Assembly: GCA_900321365.1 (NCBI GenBank)
Contig: ONVT01000326.1
Coordinates: 1 to 6,682, forward strand
Reading direction: 5' to 3'
DNA: 6,682 nucleotides
Origin: an uncultured Eubacteriales bacterium
Lineage (GTDB): Bacteria > Bacillota_A > Clostridia > Lachnospirales > Lachnospiraceae
The notes under the pieces are model-generated. The model did no database searches, was not told the origin of the DNA, and worked only from the letters and a program-made list of their open reading frames with translations. The position numbers and the translations under genes are program-made. Below, one piece after another: positions 5,625 to 6,682 of this stretch; the first letter of the stretch is position 1, and every line of letters starts with the position of its first letter.

Positions 5625-5642
5625 TAACAGATGGGAATAAAC

Positions 5643-5647
5643 GGGGG
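5643..5647 (+). promoter_or_regulatory. Ribosome binding site deciding the pfkA start
   Basis: GGGGG lies seven bases before ATG 5655. The in-frame ATG at 5631 has no such site upstream, and the PFK core begins just after 5655. Confidence 0.7.
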
Positions 5648-5654
5648 ACAGACT

Positions 5655-6629
5655 ATGGCTTCGAAGGTAAAGACAATCGGCGTTCTGACGAGCGGTGGAG
5701 ACGCGCCGGGCATGAATGCCGCGATCCGCGCAGTGGTGCGGATGGCGATCAGCAAGGGGATCAAGGTCAAGGGCATCTACCAGGGCTACAAGGGACTGCT
5801 GAATGAAGAGATAACCGATCTGGACGCGCGGGACGTTTCGGATACGATTTCAAGAGGCGGCACATTTCTCTATACGGCCAGAAGCATGGAGTTCCGTACT
5901 CCTGAGGGACAGAAGAGAGCTGCCGAAAACTGCCGGAAGAATGGAATAGAGGGACTGGTCGTCATCGGCGGCGACGGGTCATTTGCCGGGGCGGGAAAGC
6001 TCGCGGAGCTCGGGATCAATACGATTGGCGTGCCCGGGACCATTGACCTTGACATCGCCTGCACGGAGTATACGATCGGATTCGATACGGCGGTCAACAC
6101 GGCGATGGAGGCCATCGATAAGGTCCGCGACACATCAACTTCGCACGAGCGCTGTTCGATCATCGAGGTGATGGGAAGGCGCGCGGGCTATATTGCCCTG
6201 TGGTGCGGCATCGCGAACGGAGCTGAGGATATCCTGCTTCCGGAGACATATGATTATGACGAACAGAAGCTGATCGACAACATCGTCGACTGCAGGCGGC
6301 GCGGCAAGAAGCATCACATCATCGTGAACGCGGAGGGCAACGGCCATTCCGCCTCGATGGCAAGGCGTATCGAAGCGGCGACCGGCGTGGAGACCAGGGC
6401 GACGATCCTCGGCCACATGCAGCGCGGCGGTTCCCCCACCTGCAAGGACAGGGTCTATGCATCCATGATGGGCGCGTACGCGGTCGATCTGCTTGCGGAC
6501 GGGATGAGCAACCGCGTGGTCGGTTACCGAAACGGCGACTATGTCGACTTTGACATGGCTGAGGCGCTCGCCATGCAGAAGACACTTCCGGATTATATGG
6601 TCCGCGTGGCGAAGGCGCTGTCGATATAA
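5655..6629 (+). CDS. pfkA: ATP-dependent 6-phosphofructokinase
   Basis: This cytosolic enzyme phosphorylates fructose 6-phosphate to fructose 1,6-bisphosphate, the committed step of glycolysis. The 324 residues match the usual PfkA length. Visible motifs are TSGGDAPGMNAA (12-23), the ATP-site GGDGS (105-109), the catalytic GTIDLDI (128-134) with Asp131 and Asp133, SHER (163-166), MGRRAG (173-178), AEG (226-228) and GHMQRGG (253-259). Gly108 and Gly128 are the residues expected for ATP rather than pyrophosphate use. The allosteric-site residues Arg158, Glu191, Arg216 and Lys218 also seem kept, so ADP/PEP control is plausible. One oddity is Leu132, where the family normally has Asn (GTIDND). 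The start at 5655 is preferred over 5631 because of its ribosome binding site and the usual N-terminus. The gene may be cotranscribed with citrate synthase. Confidence 0.96.
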   Translation: MASKVKTIGVLTSGGDAPGMNAAIRAVVRMAISKGIKVKGIYQGYKGLLNEEITDLDARDVSDTISRGGTFLYTARSMEFRTPEGQKRAAENCRKNGIEGLVVIGGDGSFAGAGKLAELGINTIGVPGTIDLDIACTEYTIGFDTAVNTAMEAIDKVRDTSTSHERCSIIEVMGRRAGYIALWCGIANGAEDILLPETYDYDEQKLIDNIVDCRRRGKKHHIIVNAEGNGHSASMARRIEAATGVETRATILGHMQRGGSPTCKDRVYASMMGAYAVDLLADGMSNRVVGYRNGDYVDFDMAEALAMQKTLPDYMVRVAKALSI

Positions 6630-6646
6630 GATCTGCCCCGATATTG

Positions 6647-6668
6647 CCTGCATTTCGTGCAGGTTCTT
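6647..6668 (+). terminator. Possible terminator after pfkA
   Basis: CCTGCA (6647-6652) and TGCAGG (6658-6663) form a 6-bp stem with a TTTCG loop, followed by TTCTT. GCCC (6635-6638) and GGGC (6671-6674) could extend it. The stem is short and the T-run is interrupted, so this is a moderate call. Confidence 0.45.
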
Positions 6669-6682
6669 CAGGGCGGCGCGAA

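Noticed and set aside
5631..5654. Upstream start for pfkA at ATG 5631
   Set aside because: No ribosome binding site precedes it, while GGGGG precedes ATG 5655, which gives the usual PfkA N-terminus.
5655..6629. Pyrophosphate-dependent phosphofructokinase
   Set aside because: Gly108 (GGDGS) and Gly128 (PGTID) are the ATP-type residues; pyrophosphate enzymes have Asp and Lys at these places.

Overview
The window looks like chromosomal DNA from a Gram-positive anaerobe of the Clostridia, most likely Lachnospiraceae. This rests on strong AGGAGG-type ribosome binding sites, base composition of about half G+C, and the character of the proteins: a membrane-anchored YkuD L,D-transpeptidase, a Clostridia-like Si-type citrate synthase and a bacterial PfkA. 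This is inferred from the sequence alone. All four convincing genes lie on the + strand.

Layout. Positions 1-245 hold repeats: half of one MITE-like palindromic element (1-83, cut by the window edge) and a complete one (87-242) with 26-bp perfect terminal inverted repeats, separated and followed by TTA. Positions 246-457 are the control region of the first gene, with a cluster of DnaA-box-like 9-mers, a TATAAT promoter and a clear ribosome binding site. Positions 458-2833 encode a 791-residue membrane-anchored L,D-transpeptidase. A gene-poor gap (2834-3187) follows, with inverted repeats and a possible worn remnant of the same palindromic family. Positions 3188-3814 encode an ArsR-type regulator with an unusual, roughly 110-residue lysine-rich tail. 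The gap 3815-4158 has stem-loops, a strong terminator-like hairpin and a near-consensus extended -10 promoter. Positions 4159-5523 encode citrate synthase and 5655-6629 ATP-dependent 6-phosphofructokinase, followed by a modest hairpin at the window end.

How the genes relate. Citrate synthase and phosphofructokinase lie 131 bases apart with no convincing terminator between them, so they may share a transcript. Together they join carbon entry into glycolysis with the withdrawal of acetyl-CoA and oxaloacetate towards 2-oxoglutarate and glutamate. The transpeptidase and the ArsR-type gene each have their own leader and look like separate units. I found no CRISPR array, tRNA, rRNA or complete insertion sequence. 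The least ordinary items are the paired palindromic repeats with a possible third footprint, the DnaA-box-like cluster, the ArsR protein's tail, and a Leu replacing the usual Asn in the active-site GTIDND motif of phosphofructokinase.
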